A stretch of 6,125 nt of DNA from positions 1-6,125 of the forward strand of contig JAUWRZ010000136.1 in assembly GCA_030610325.1 (NCBI GenBank), in the 5' to 3' direction. Source of the stretch: Sulfurimonadaceae bacterium. Its GTDB lineage: Bacteria; Campylobacterota; Campylobacteria; Campylobacterales; Sulfurimonadaceae. Position 1 is the first letter of the stretch. The number at the start of each line of letters is the position of its first letter. Both the position numbers and the translations under genes were made by a program. Below the pieces are notes generated by a model. It was not told the DNA's origin. It did no database searches and saw only the letters and a program-made list of their open reading frames with translations. Positions 1 through 5,819 of this stretch are shown here, one piece after another.

Positions 1-1
1 G

Positions 2-646
2 AAACGTTTTTCAGCGTTAGCTAAAGAGCTGGATGTGGTACTTCCCGTAAGCTATTTTGAGAAAGACGACCAGAACTACTTTAATGCTCTGGTGGTCATC
101 GATGCAGATGGTACTATCTTGAGTAATTACCGTAAGACACATATCCCTGACGGCCCTGGATATGAGGAGAAGTTCTATTTCAGACCGGGTAATACCGGCT
201 TTAAAGTGTGGCAGACCCGTTATGCTAAGATCGGTGTGGGGATCTGTTGGGACCAGTGGTTTCCCGAGACGGCTCGTGTTTTGGCCCTGATGGGGGCCGA
301 GCTTATCTTCTATCCGACAGCGATCGGTAGTGAACCGGAGATCCATCTCGATTCGAAAGAGCACTGGCAGCGGGTACAGATGGGACACGCTGCGGCTAAC
401 ATGGTCCCAGTCATCGCGGCAAACCGTTTTGGAGTAGAGCAGGGTGAGAGTTGTGCACTGACCTTTTACGGCTCCTCTTTTATGACTGACCATACCGGGG
501 CAAAGATCGCAGAAGCTTCACGAGAAGAGGAGTCGATCATAAGTGCTTCGTATGACCTCGAAGCTATTGAGAAAGAGCGGCGCTACTGGGCACTTTTTCA
601 AGACCGACGGCCTGAGTATTATGAGCAACTAGTGCTGCCAATATAA
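2..646 (+). CDS. aguB: N-carbamoylputrescine amidase, 5'-truncated by the window edge
   Basis: Nitrilase-superfamily enzyme that hydrolyses N-carbamoylputrescine to putrescine, ammonia and CO2, the last step of the agmatine deiminase route to putrescine; it acts in the cytoplasm. The frame is open from base 2, and the residues before the first possible GTG start at 35 already match the family (KRFSALAKELDVVLPVSYFE), so the gene begins outside the window. About 214 residues are visible against roughly 290 in the family, so about 75 N-terminal residues, including the first catalytic Glu, are missing. The catalytic Lys lies in YRKTHIPDGPGYEEKFYF (codon 134-136) and the nucleophilic Cys in GVGICWDQWFPE (codon 245-247). 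The motifs KFYFRPGNTGF and YPTAIGSEP favour this amidase over other nitrilases. Its usual partner, agmatine deiminase, is not in view. No terminator is seen after the TAA. Confidence 0.93.
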   Translation, partial: KRFSALAKELDVVLPVSYFEKDDQNYFNALVVIDADGTILSNYRKTHIPDGPGYEEKFYFRPGNTGFKVWQTRYAKIGVGICWDQWFPETARVLALMGAELIFYPTAIGSEPEIHLDSKEHWQRVQMGHAAANMVPVIAANRFGVEQGESCALTFYGSSFMTDHTGAKIAEASREEESIISASYDLEAIEKERRYWALFQDRRPEYYEQLVLPI

Positions 647-677
647 GAGCTAATGTCACAAGTGCAGGAAAAAATAC

Positions 678-683
678 TATAAT
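678..683 (+). promoter_or_regulatory. Predicted sigma-70 -10 box upstream of the TPR gene
   Basis: A perfect TATAAT lies in the 68-base gap between aguB and the TPR gene, 31 bases before the ATG, so transcription would start near 690 and leave a leader of about 25 bases. No good -35 hexamer is visible. That fits Campylobacterota, where the main sigma factor relies mostly on the -10 box. This probably makes the TPR/NYN/Nif3 genes a unit separate from aguB. Confidence 0.55.
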
Positions 684-703
684 TCTCTCAATGAGTCGTA
701 GAT

Positions 704-708
704 AAGGA
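704..708 (+). promoter_or_regulatory. Ribosome binding site of the TPR gene
   Basis: AAGGA sits six bases before the ATG at 715 and supports that start. Confidence 0.7.
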
Positions 709-714
709 ATATAA

Positions 715-1287
715 ATGACAGTCTTTCAGTTACTATTGTTAGGGGCAACAGCGTTCTTTGCCTATAGGATCTATGAACATATCCAGTCACTTCAAGAGCC
801 TGTTAAGGGTGAAGCCGCACCAAAACGGGTGGCACCATTTGACCCTGAAGCATTAATAGAAGCGGCTGATAAAGCCTATGAGGCCTCTGATCTTGGAAAA
901 GCAAAAGCACTGCTGGCAGAAGCCGATGTCAAGATGCCTGATAATCCGGAGATATTGAACAGACTGGGTTTCATCCTGGCAAAAGAGGGTGAGGTGGAAA
1001 GGGCCATCGAGCACTACCAAGCCTCTTTAAATATCGATGAGGGTGATGATATAGTCCATAATGCCATAGCAACGCTTTACCGTGAGAAGGGTGATCTTGT
1101 AGGTGCGAAAACACATTACGAGAGTGCTTTGTCTATTGATGATGAGTATGAGGTGACTTACTTTAATTATGCCAACTTGTTGGTAGATATGGGTGAATCG
1201 GAGCGTGCAAAAGTGATGTATGAGAAAGCGTTAAAGATCAAACCTGACTTTATGCAGGCGAAGTTTGAGCTGGATAAACTCGTATGA
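715..1287 (+). CDS. Membrane-anchored tetratricopeptide repeat (TPR) protein
   Basis: This 190-residue protein has one hydrophobic N-terminal segment (about residues 4-20, FQLLLLGATAFFAYRIY) and no clear signal-peptidase site, so it is probably an inner-membrane anchor. A linker of about 20 residues is followed by four consecutive 34-residue TPR units, at roughly 43-76, 77-110, 111-144 and 145-178. The last three are clear from NRLGFILAKEGEVERAIEHY, YREKGDLVGAKTHYESAL and YANLLVDMGESERAKVMY; the first is more divergent. TPRs are protein-binding scaffolds, and the sequence does not reveal the partner. The start is supported by AAGGA six bases upstream and by a TATAAT box. The stop overlaps the NYN gene start as ATGA, so the two are probably translated together. 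The sequence does not show which side of the membrane the repeats face. Confidence 0.85.
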   Translation: MTVFQLLLLGATAFFAYRIYEHIQSLQEPVKGEAAPKRVAPFDPEALIEAADKAYEASDLGKAKALLAEADVKMPDNPEILNRLGFILAKEGEVERAIEHYQASLNIDEGDDIVHNAIATLYREKGDLVGAKTHYESALSIDDEYEVTYFNYANLLVDMGESERAKVMYEKALKIKPDFMQAKFELDKLV

Positions 1288-2024
1288 ACCCAAACGGGCA
1301 AAAACGTCTTGCCGTCTTGATCGATGCAGACAACTCTCAGTCGCAGATCATCGAGGGACTGCTCGATGAGATCGCGCAGTATGGCGTGGCAAGTGTCAAG
1401 CGGATCTACGGGGACTGGACAGGTACGCAGTTAAAAGGTTGGAAGAACCTGTTACTTGAACATGGCATCCATCCGATGCAGCAATTTGCCTATACCACAG
1501 GAAAAAACGCGACAGATACCGCTATGATCATCGATGCGATGGACCTGCTCTATACCAAGAACTTTGACGGTTTCTGCATTGTCTCGAGTGACAGCGATTT
1601 TACCCGTCTGGCCAGTCGTATCCGTGAATCGGGACTGATGGTCTATGGCTTTGGCGAGCAGAAGACGCCAAAGCCTTTCATGAGTGCCTGTGATAAGTTC
1701 ACCTATACGGAGAACCTGCGTCTGGATAAGACTGTGCGTAAAGAAGAGGTAAAGAAAGCGGAGGTGGACAAACGCCTTGAGTCTTTGCTACGACACGCAG
1801 TCGAAGACACGGCAGATGAGTCGGGCTGGTCTTATCTGGGTACGATCGGACAGAACATCCTGAACAAGATGCCTGAGTTTGATCCACGAAACTATGGGTA
1901 CCGTAAACTGGGTGAACTTCTTGAAAGTACAGGACTCTTTGATTTTAAATCGTCTGATCCCTTCTCGACTTCGCAGGCTGTCTATATCCGCTGTAAACGA
2001 AAAAGAAGAGGTGCCCGAAGATGA
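1284..2024 (+). CDS. NYN (PIN-like) domain protein with C-terminal OST-HTH/LOTUS-like domain, putative RNase
   Basis: The N-terminal part (about residues 8-145) is a NYN/LabA-like PIN-fold domain. Its acidic metal site is visible as LIDADN (D14, D16), GKNATDTAMIIDAMD (D78, D84) and IVSSDSDF (D103, D105), so the residues expected of a metal-dependent RNA nuclease are present. A charged Lys/Glu linker (about 150-165) leads to a C-terminal domain (about 166-237) with GWSYLGTIGQNI, NYGYRKLGELLES and FDFKSS motifs. This has the pattern of an OST-HTH/LOTUS fold, linked to RNA binding in MARF1-type proteins. The tail is very basic (CKRKRRGARR), which also suits nucleic-acid binding. Substrate and physiological role are unknown. 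The ATG overlaps the TPR stop by four bases with no clear Shine-Dalgarno sequence, so translation probably depends on re-initiation. Its own stop overlaps the nif3 start in the same way. Confidence 0.88.
   Translation: MNPNGQKRLAVLIDADNSQSQIIEGLLDEIAQYGVASVKRIYGDWTGTQLKGWKNLLLEHGIHPMQQFAYTTGKNATDTAMIIDAMDLLYTKNFDGFCIVSSDSDFTRLASRIRESGLMVYGFGEQKTPKPFMSACDKFTYTENLRLDKTVRKEEVKKAEVDKRLESLLRHAVEDTADESGWSYLGTIGQNILNKMPEFDPRNYGYRKLGELLESTGLFDFKSSDPFSTSQAVYIRCKRKRRGARR
2006..2011 (+). promoter_or_regulatory. Ribosome binding site of the Nif3-family gene
   Basis: AAGAGG lies inside the last codons of the NYN gene, nine bases before the ATG at 2021. The overlapping start therefore has its own ribosome binding site in addition to coupling. 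Confidence 0.6.
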
Positions 2025-2743
2025 AAATAGCAGATATCTATCATCATCTCGATGAACTCTCACCTTTTGAACTTCAAGAGTCCTGGGACAACTCCGGCCT
2101 GCTCGTCGGTGATTTTTCGCAAGATGTCAGTCAGATCGTCGTCAGTATCGATCTCGATGAGGAGCTGGTCGAACAGATGGATGAGGATACGCTGGTCATC
2201 ACCCATCATCCTGTCATCTTTGGCGGGCTCAAACAGTTACAGTTCAATCAATACCCCGCGCGACTTCTGCGTATGATGATCCGTAAAAATATCTCAAATA
2301 TCGCTATGCATACCAATTTCGACCAGACACACCTGAACGCTTATGTCGCTGAAGAGGTGCTTGGTTATAAGATAAGTGAGAAAAATGGTTTTGTTGCCTA
2401 CCTGGATGTGAACGAGCCATTCAGGACTTTTGCTGCCAAGGTGGCAAAGGCTTTTGGCATCGATCATCTTCGTATGGTCGAGTGCCATGATGAGGTAAAG
2501 CGTGTGGCACTGACAACGGGTTCAGGGGCCTCACTCATGCATGCTATCGAAGCGGACTGTTTCTTGACGGGTGATATAAAATATCATGATGCGATGGAAG
2601 CGAAGAGCATCGGATTGTCGATGATCGATATCGGACACTATGAAAGTGAGCGCTATTTTGGCGATATCTTAGCCCCCTATTTGGAAAATTTAGGTTTAGG
2701 CGTTATAATCTCACAATCTAAAAACCCCTTTACCTATCTTTAA
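2021..2743 (+). CDS. Nif3-like dinuclear metal-centre protein (YbgI/HP0959-like)
   Basis: This 240-residue protein matches the short form of the NIF3/DUF34 family, without the insert domain of the longer Bacillus-type members. The family opening WDNSGLLVGD is at 22-31. Likely metal ligands are H62 and H63 in ITHHPVIFGGL, H97 and D101 in AMHTNFDQ, and H206 and E210 in DIGHYESE; these correspond to the two-metal site seen in E. coli YbgI. The conserved GDIKYHDA is at 184-191. Many databases call such proteins GTP cyclohydrolase 1 type 2, but that activity is weakly supported and should not be assumed. The gene starts within the NYN stop (ATGA). It is followed by the zinc-ribbon gene after 59 bases, the same neighbour as in Helicobacter and Campylobacter as I recall them. 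Confidence 0.92.
   Translation: MKIADIYHHLDELSPFELQESWDNSGLLVGDFSQDVSQIVVSIDLDEELVEQMDEDTLVITHHPVIFGGLKQLQFNQYPARLLRMMIRKNISNIAMHTNFDQTHLNAYVAEEVLGYKISEKNGFVAYLDVNEPFRTFAAKVAKAFGIDHLRMVECHDEVKRVALTTGSGASLMHAIEADCFLTGDIKYHDAMEAKSIGLSMIDIGHYESERYFGDILAPYLENLGLGVIISQSKNPFTYL
2704..2709 (+). promoter_or_regulatory. Possible internal -10 box before the zinc-ribbon gene
   Basis: A perfect TATAAT lies in the last codons of the Nif3-family gene, about 94 bases before the zinc-ribbon ATG. It could drive the zinc-ribbon/waaA/RluA genes separately from the upstream unit. The codons read Val-Ile-Ile, so the match may be chance; no -35 box supports it. Confidence 0.3.
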
Positions 2744-2790
2744 GTCTTAGAGACTCTCTATTTCAAAGTAGTGTGGGTATATGCAATCCT

Positions 2791-2797
2791 AAAAGGA
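2791..2797 (+). promoter_or_regulatory. Ribosome binding site deciding the zinc-ribbon gene start
   Basis: AAAAGGA ends five bases before the ATG at 2803. This favours 2803 over the in-frame GTG at 2773, which would add ten residues that do not look like the family. Confidence 0.75.
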
Positions 2798-2802
2798 ACT
2801 TG

Positions 2803-3528
2803 ATGAACAAACACCTTCAGCAACTTATCGATCTATCAAAGGTCGATAAAGAGATCGATGCTTTCGAACCACAGATCGAAGAAGCAAACTATAAGTATGA
2901 AGCCGTAGTGGCAACGAGAGAGAACCTTGCTTCTGAGATCGCGACACTTGAGAGCGAGACTAAAGAGGAAGAGCTGAAAAAACAGAAGAACGAGCTGCAT
3001 CTGGCTGAGCTCTCTGCAAAACTCGAAGAGAACAGCAAGAAAAGTGCTGAGATCAAGACTGAGCGTGAGATGAAGTCACTTCAACTTGAAGAGGAGATCG
3101 CAAAAGAGCAGGTCACTTTCGCTAACGAGGAGATCGCTCGTCTTGAGAAAGTGATCGATACCAAGAGAGACAAAAGCAGTGAACTGCAGACACAGATGGA
3201 TGAGATCGAGAGTAATCTGACCTCTATCAAAGAAGAGGTAGATACCAAGCTCGCAGAGATCGACAAGAAACGTCAGGTCGTCTTTGGTAAAAAAGAGAAG
3301 CTGGTCTCGGGTATGAACCAAAAGGGACTTTCGTTTTATCAGAAGATCCGTCGCTGGGCAAAGAACACTACAGCGGTACCGGTCAAGAAACAGGCTTGTA
3401 TGGGCTGCTATATGGTCATCAGTGACAAGGTCTATACTGAAGTCATCAAGGGTGAGGAGATCACTACCTGTCCACACTGTGGCCGTATCCTCTACCTTGA
3501 GAAAGAAGACATGCCTCAAGAGGCGTAA
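2803..3528 (+). CDS. Coiled-coil C4-type zinc-ribbon protein, homologue of H. pylori HP0958 (FlgZ)
   Basis: The protein has 241 residues from the ATG at 2803. Residues of about 10-160 form a long, highly charged helical region (Glu, Lys, Gln rich with heptad-like spacing), expected to make an antiparallel coiled-coil hairpin. The C-terminal zinc ribbon has two CxxC pairs, C199/C202 in ACMGCYM and C223/C226 in TTCPHCGRILY. The segment IKTEREMKSLQLEEEI (84-99) is typical of this family. In H. pylori the homologue HP0958 is needed for flagellation: it stabilises the sigma-54 factor RpoN and binds flaA mRNA. Whether this organism uses it for flagella cannot be told here, since no flagellar gene is in view and relatives occur in non-motile bacteria. 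It lies between the nif3-like gene and waaA, as in Helicobacter, and waaA begins on the next base. Confidence 0.9.
   Translation: MNKHLQQLIDLSKVDKEIDAFEPQIEEANYKYEAVVATRENLASEIATLESETKEEELKKQKNELHLAELSAKLEENSKKSAEIKTEREMKSLQLEEEIAKEQVTFANEEIARLEKVIDTKRDKSSELQTQMDEIESNLTSIKEEVDTKLAEIDKKRQVVFGKKEKLVSGMNQKGLSFYQKIRRWAKNTTAVPVKKQACMGCYMVISDKVYTEVIKGEEITTCPHCGRILYLEKEDMPQEA
3518..3523 (+). promoter_or_regulatory. Ribosome binding site of waaA
   Basis: AAGAGG, within the last codons of the zinc-ribbon gene, is five bases before the TTG at 3529 and supports this rare start codon. Confidence 0.65.
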
Positions 3529-4698
3529 TTGAAGCCTTTTACGCTCCTTTATGCGTCTATCTCAGTGCTGCTCTATTTGGCAGCACTGCCACTCATACTC
3601 CTGCTATCGCTAAGACCAAAATACAGAGAATCCATCCCAGCCCGTTTTTTCTTACGTTCGAACCGATCGTTTACGAAGCCTGGTATCTGGTTCCATGTCT
3701 GTTCACTTGGTGAAGCAAGAGCACTCGGACCTGTGTTGGAGCGTCTGAAAGAGCGACAGATCAACATCACGACGACGACCCATACAGGTTTTACGGAAGC
3801 CTCGAAATACAAGGCGGATGTGCGCTACCTGCCTTATGAGATGTTCTTACCGTTTTGGGTAGGAAGAGAGGATGTCGTCGTCGTCTTAGAGGCGGAGTTT
3901 TGGTATCTGCTGTTTGCTGTAGCCAAAGCGCGAGGAGCCAGACTACTGCTGCTAAACGCAAGGATCTCTGAGCGAAGTCTTCCGAAATACATGAAGATGC
4001 GTTGGCTATATAGCCGTATGCTGGCCTATGTAGATACGGTATACTGCCAGAGTGAAGAGGACAGAGTACGTTTCATAGGACTCGGTGCCTCCAATGTGGA
4101 AGTGATAGGCAATATCAAGCTCGCGCAGAAGATCAGTGCGACAAGAGAGTATGAACGGCCTGATAGTGAGGTCATCGTAGCAGCAAGTACGCATGAGAGT
4201 GAAGAAGAGCCGATGATCAGGGCTTATCTTGACTATGTAAAGAGGCATAAGAGCCGTCTTATCGTCGTGCCGAGGCATCCAGAACGTTTTGGAGCTGTCT
4301 GGGAGATGATAGAGAAGATGGCTGATGGACGTAGTACGTCGCGATGGAGCAAAAGCAAGTCTTTTGAGGCAGATATCACTCTGCTCGATGCCATGGGTGA
4401 GCTGAACAATATCTATGCCATCAGTGATGTCGCCATCCTTGGTGGTGCGTTTAAAGCAGATGTGGGTGGACATAACCCGCTTGAACCGGCGCATTTTGGC
4501 TGCAAGATCATCACTGGAAAGCACGCGTTTATGCAGCAGGAGCTTTTCAAGTATGTGCATGATGTACAGATAGTGGAGCCTGAAGAGCTCACAGATGCCC
4601 TGGTCAGGGCTAAAAGTATGCGGGGATCGCATGTCGATGAGGACATAGATCTTGACACCGTAATAGATGAGATAAAGAGAGAAGATGAGAAAACGTGA
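3529..4698 (+). CDS. waaA: 3-deoxy-D-manno-octulosonic acid (Kdo) transferase
   Basis: Inner-membrane glycosyltransferase (GT30 family) that moves Kdo from CMP-Kdo to lipid A precursor, the first step of lipopolysaccharide core synthesis. The 389-residue length suits the family. An N-terminal membrane helix (about 6-27) anchors it, with the basic RPKYRESIPARF following. The catalytic Glu is E62 in HVCSLGEARAL. Other family marks are TTTHTGFTEA (82-91), LPYEMFLPFW (101-110), LEAEFWYLL (120-128), GNIKLAQ (194-200), ASTHESEE (219-226), VPRHPERF (247-254) and LGGAFKADVGGHNPLEPA (304-321), which lines the CMP-Kdo site. The TTG start follows the previous stop with no gap (TAATTG) and has AAGAGG at good spacing. 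Translation is probably coupled to the zinc-ribbon gene. One or two Kdo additions cannot be decided from sequence. Confidence 0.95.
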   Translation: MKPFTLLYASISVLLYLAALPLILLLSLRPKYRESIPARFFLRSNRSFTKPGIWFHVCSLGEARALGPVLERLKERQINITTTTHTGFTEASKYKADVRYLPYEMFLPFWVGREDVVVVLEAEFWYLLFAVAKARGARLLLLNARISERSLPKYMKMRWLYSRMLAYVDTVYCQSEEDRVRFIGLGASNVEVIGNIKLAQKISATREYERPDSEVIVAASTHESEEEPMIRAYLDYVKRHKSRLIVVPRHPERFGAVWEMIEKMADGRSTSRWSKSKSFEADITLLDAMGELNNIYAISDVAILGGAFKADVGGHNPLEPAHFGCKIITGKHAFMQQELFKYVHDVQIVEPEELTDALVRAKSMRGSHVDEDIDLDTVIDEIKREDEKT

Positions 4699-5632
4699 TG
4701 CAAGCGAGAGACGTAACAGCTATAAGAAAAAAGAGGCTAAAGAGAAGGTGAAGTCCAAGGCTTTTGCCAAGGCTGACGCCAAAAGAAACACGCAAAAAAA
4801 GAGTTACCTGGAGAGTGTTGCCAAACGTGCCGCGATGTTTGAGAGTGAGTCTGGCGAGTACGCTTCTGGTTCAGGACGAAGAGCCGCAAGCAAAGTGAAG
4901 ACGGAAAAAGCCTATAAACTTGTCGCTGTACAAGAGGGTATCTCCAATGCACAGGGTAAAGCGATGATCGATCGCGGTCTGGTCTACGTCGGTAATAAGA
5001 AGGTGATGATAGCCCGTGGTGAGCTTCCTGTAGACACCGACTTCATCGTTCAGCAGGTCGAGAAAGCAAGGTCTATCTTTGAGAACGATGACCTTATCGT
5101 AGTCGATAAGCCGGCTTTTGTCAATGCGGATGAGATCGAACGCCAATTCTCCGGAGCACGCCTGCTGCATCGTCTTGACAGAGAGACCAGTGGGGTATTG
5201 ATGCTGGTGAAGAACGAGGAGTTCCGTACGAAAGCGATCAAGGCCTTCAAGGAAGATGAGGTCTATAAAGAGTACGTAGCCTGGATAGAGGGTGTCTTTA
5301 TCGATGAGATAATGGTCGATAAAGCGATCTTGACTGAAAAACGCGGGAACAAGGCCTACTCAAAGATCTCAAAAAACGGCAAGCCTGCAAGAAGTGAGTT
5401 CTATCCTGTCGAAGTAAACGGTAAGCGATCAAAGATCAAGATCATCATCCATGAGGGAAGGACGCACCAGATCCGTACCCACCTTCGCTCTGTCAATTTC
5501 CCTATTGTAGGTGATGAGATGTATGGCGGAAGACGCTACCGACGTGTCATGCTGCATGCGAAAAAAGTGAAGCTTCTGGGTATGACCTTTGAAGCCAAAG
5601 AACCAAAGGTATTTGCTCACCTCTCCACATAA
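4685..5632 (+). CDS. RluA-family pseudouridine synthase with basic N-terminal extension and S4 domain
   Basis: This 315-residue RNA-modifying enzyme converts uridine to pseudouridine; 23S rRNA is the likeliest substrate, but the exact site cannot be predicted. Residues 1-75 are a Lys/Arg/Ala-rich, probably disordered extension. An S4 RNA-binding domain follows at about 78-122 (EGISNAQGKAMIDRGLVYVG). The catalytic domain has DKPAF at 141-145, the catalytic Asp D165 in LLHRLDRETSGVLMLVK, EGRTHQIRTHL at 257-267, and IVGDEMYGG and MLHAKKV near the end. HRLD rather than GRLD places it in RluA rather than RsuA/RluB. The distance from DKPA to HRLD, about 20 residues, is short for RluA enzymes. The gene overlaps waaA by 14 bases and has only a weak purine-rich ribosome site, so it is probably coupled. 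It matches HP0956 and Cj0708 in position, recalled from memory. Confidence 0.93.
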   Translation: MRKRDASERRNSYKKKEAKEKVKSKAFAKADAKRNTQKKSYLESVAKRAAMFESESGEYASGSGRRAASKVKTEKAYKLVAVQEGISNAQGKAMIDRGLVYVGNKKVMIARGELPVDTDFIVQQVEKARSIFENDDLIVVDKPAFVNADEIERQFSGARLLHRLDRETSGVLMLVKNEEFRTKAIKAFKEDEVYKEYVAWIEGVFIDEIMVDKAILTEKRGNKAYSKISKNGKPARSEFYPVEVNGKRSKIKIIIHEGRTHQIRTHLRSVNFPIVGDEMYGGRRYRRVMLHAKKVKLLGMTFEAKEPKVFAHLST

Positions 5633-5665
5633 AAGTCTATTTTTTACAGATCCCCATTTTATAAA

Positions 5666-5689
5666 AGCATTCGTTTTACATCGAATGCT
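5666..5689. repeat. Perfect 8-base inverted repeat (hairpin)
   Basis: The arms AGCATTCG (5666-5673) and CGAATGCT (5682-5689) pair perfectly across an 8-base loop, TTTTACAT. No T-run follows directly on the plus strand, so it is not a classical intrinsic terminator there. It lies 34 bases after the RluA-family stop and could still help end or protect that transcript. Confidence 0.6.
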
Positions 5690-5696
5690 CAACTAT

Positions 5697-5731
5697 GCAA
5701 AACATCTTTTGATGTTGCCTCGTCTCTTTTT
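5697..5731 (+). terminator. Weak candidate terminator: second hairpin followed by a T-rich stretch
   Basis: AACATC and GATGTT pair across TTTT (5701-5716). An outer GC/GC pair may extend the stem if two A bases bulge (5697-5718). A T-rich stretch with five consecutive T bases (5727-5731) follows after about eight bases. The stem is AT-rich and the T-run is displaced, so termination here is only a possibility for the RluA-family operon. Confidence 0.3.
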
Positions 5732-5769
5732 CAGAAAAATTGACAGTCAACTCAGCGGTGTGACATTAA

Positions 5770-5783
5770 TAGAATATCTTCTA
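5770..5783. promoter_or_regulatory. Inverted repeat upstream of the toxin promoter, possible operator half
   Basis: TAGAA and TTCTA flank a four-base spacer (TATC). It has the same 5-4-5 layout as the repeat over the -10 box, and the two centres are 22 bases apart, about two helical turns. It could be a site for the antitoxin or toxin-antitoxin complex. Short AT-rich repeats also arise by chance. Confidence 0.35.
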
Positions 5784-5791
5784 ATCAGTTA

Positions 5792-5800
5792 TGATATAAT
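5792..5800 (+). promoter_or_regulatory. Extended -10 promoter of the toxin-antitoxin genes
   Basis: TGATATAAT is a perfect extended -10 element (TG, one base, TATAAT). Transcription would start near 5807, about 13 bases before the toxin ATG. It gives the module a promoter independent of the upstream operon. Confidence 0.65.
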
Positions 5801-5805
5801 TATCA
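5792..5805. promoter_or_regulatory. Inverted repeat covering the -10 box, candidate autoregulatory operator
   Basis: TGATA and TATCA flank TAAT, so the repeat lies directly on the extended -10 element. Protein bound here would block RNA polymerase. This is the expected arrangement for toxin-antitoxin autoregulation by a ribbon-helix-helix antitoxin, but no binding evidence exists. Confidence 0.4.
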
Positions 5806-5819
5806 CATATATATAAAGG

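Larger units (their letters stand above)
5633..5819 (+). other. AT-rich gap holding hairpins and the toxin-antitoxin promoter
   Basis: This 187-base gap separates the conserved operon from the toxin gene. It starts with a T-run (5640-5645) that has no strong hairpin in front of it. It then holds two hairpins (5666-5689 and about 5697-5718), a short T-rich stretch (5723-5731), three short inverted repeats (5740-5750, 5770-5783, 5792-5805) and an extended -10 box. I see no convincing gene in it and no sign of a tRNA. The end of the RluA-family transcript probably lies here. Confidence 0.6.

Noticed and set aside
17..493. 158-codon minus-strand frame opposite aguB
   Set aside because: The opposite strand encodes conserved catalytic motifs over the same span, and this product has none.
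35..646. Reading frame starting at GTG 35 as the full amidase gene
   Set aside because: The eleven codons before it are open and match the family, and a 203-residue product would lack the first catalytic Glu; the gene starts upstream of the window.
2743..2755. AGTCT-TAG-AGACT stem at the nif3-like stop as a terminator
   Set aside because: It has only five pairs with a three-base loop and no T-run; too weak to call.
2773..2802. Upstream GTG start for the zinc-ribbon protein
   Set aside because: It adds ten unrelated residues, and AAAAGGA is correctly spaced for the ATG at 2803 instead.
3076..3519. 147-codon minus-strand frame within the zinc-ribbon gene
   Set aside because: It is opposite a well-supported coding region; the hydrophobic Leu/Asp-rich product reflects the complement of Glu/Lys codons.
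4006..4632. 208-codon minus-strand frame within waaA
   Set aside because: It lies wholly opposite a confidently identified gene and its translation shows no domain; it is a shadow.
5740..5768. TTGACA at 5740 as a consensus -35 box for a second toxin promoter
   Set aside because: Nothing resembling TATAAT lies about 17 bases downstream, and it is too far from the extended -10 at 5792; it is kept only as part of a palindrome.
5589..5816. 75-codon plus-strand frame between the RluA-family gene and the toxin gene
   Set aside because: It overlaps the RluA-family 3' end, lacks a ribosome site, runs through the hairpins and promoter, and its translation has no recognisable pattern.
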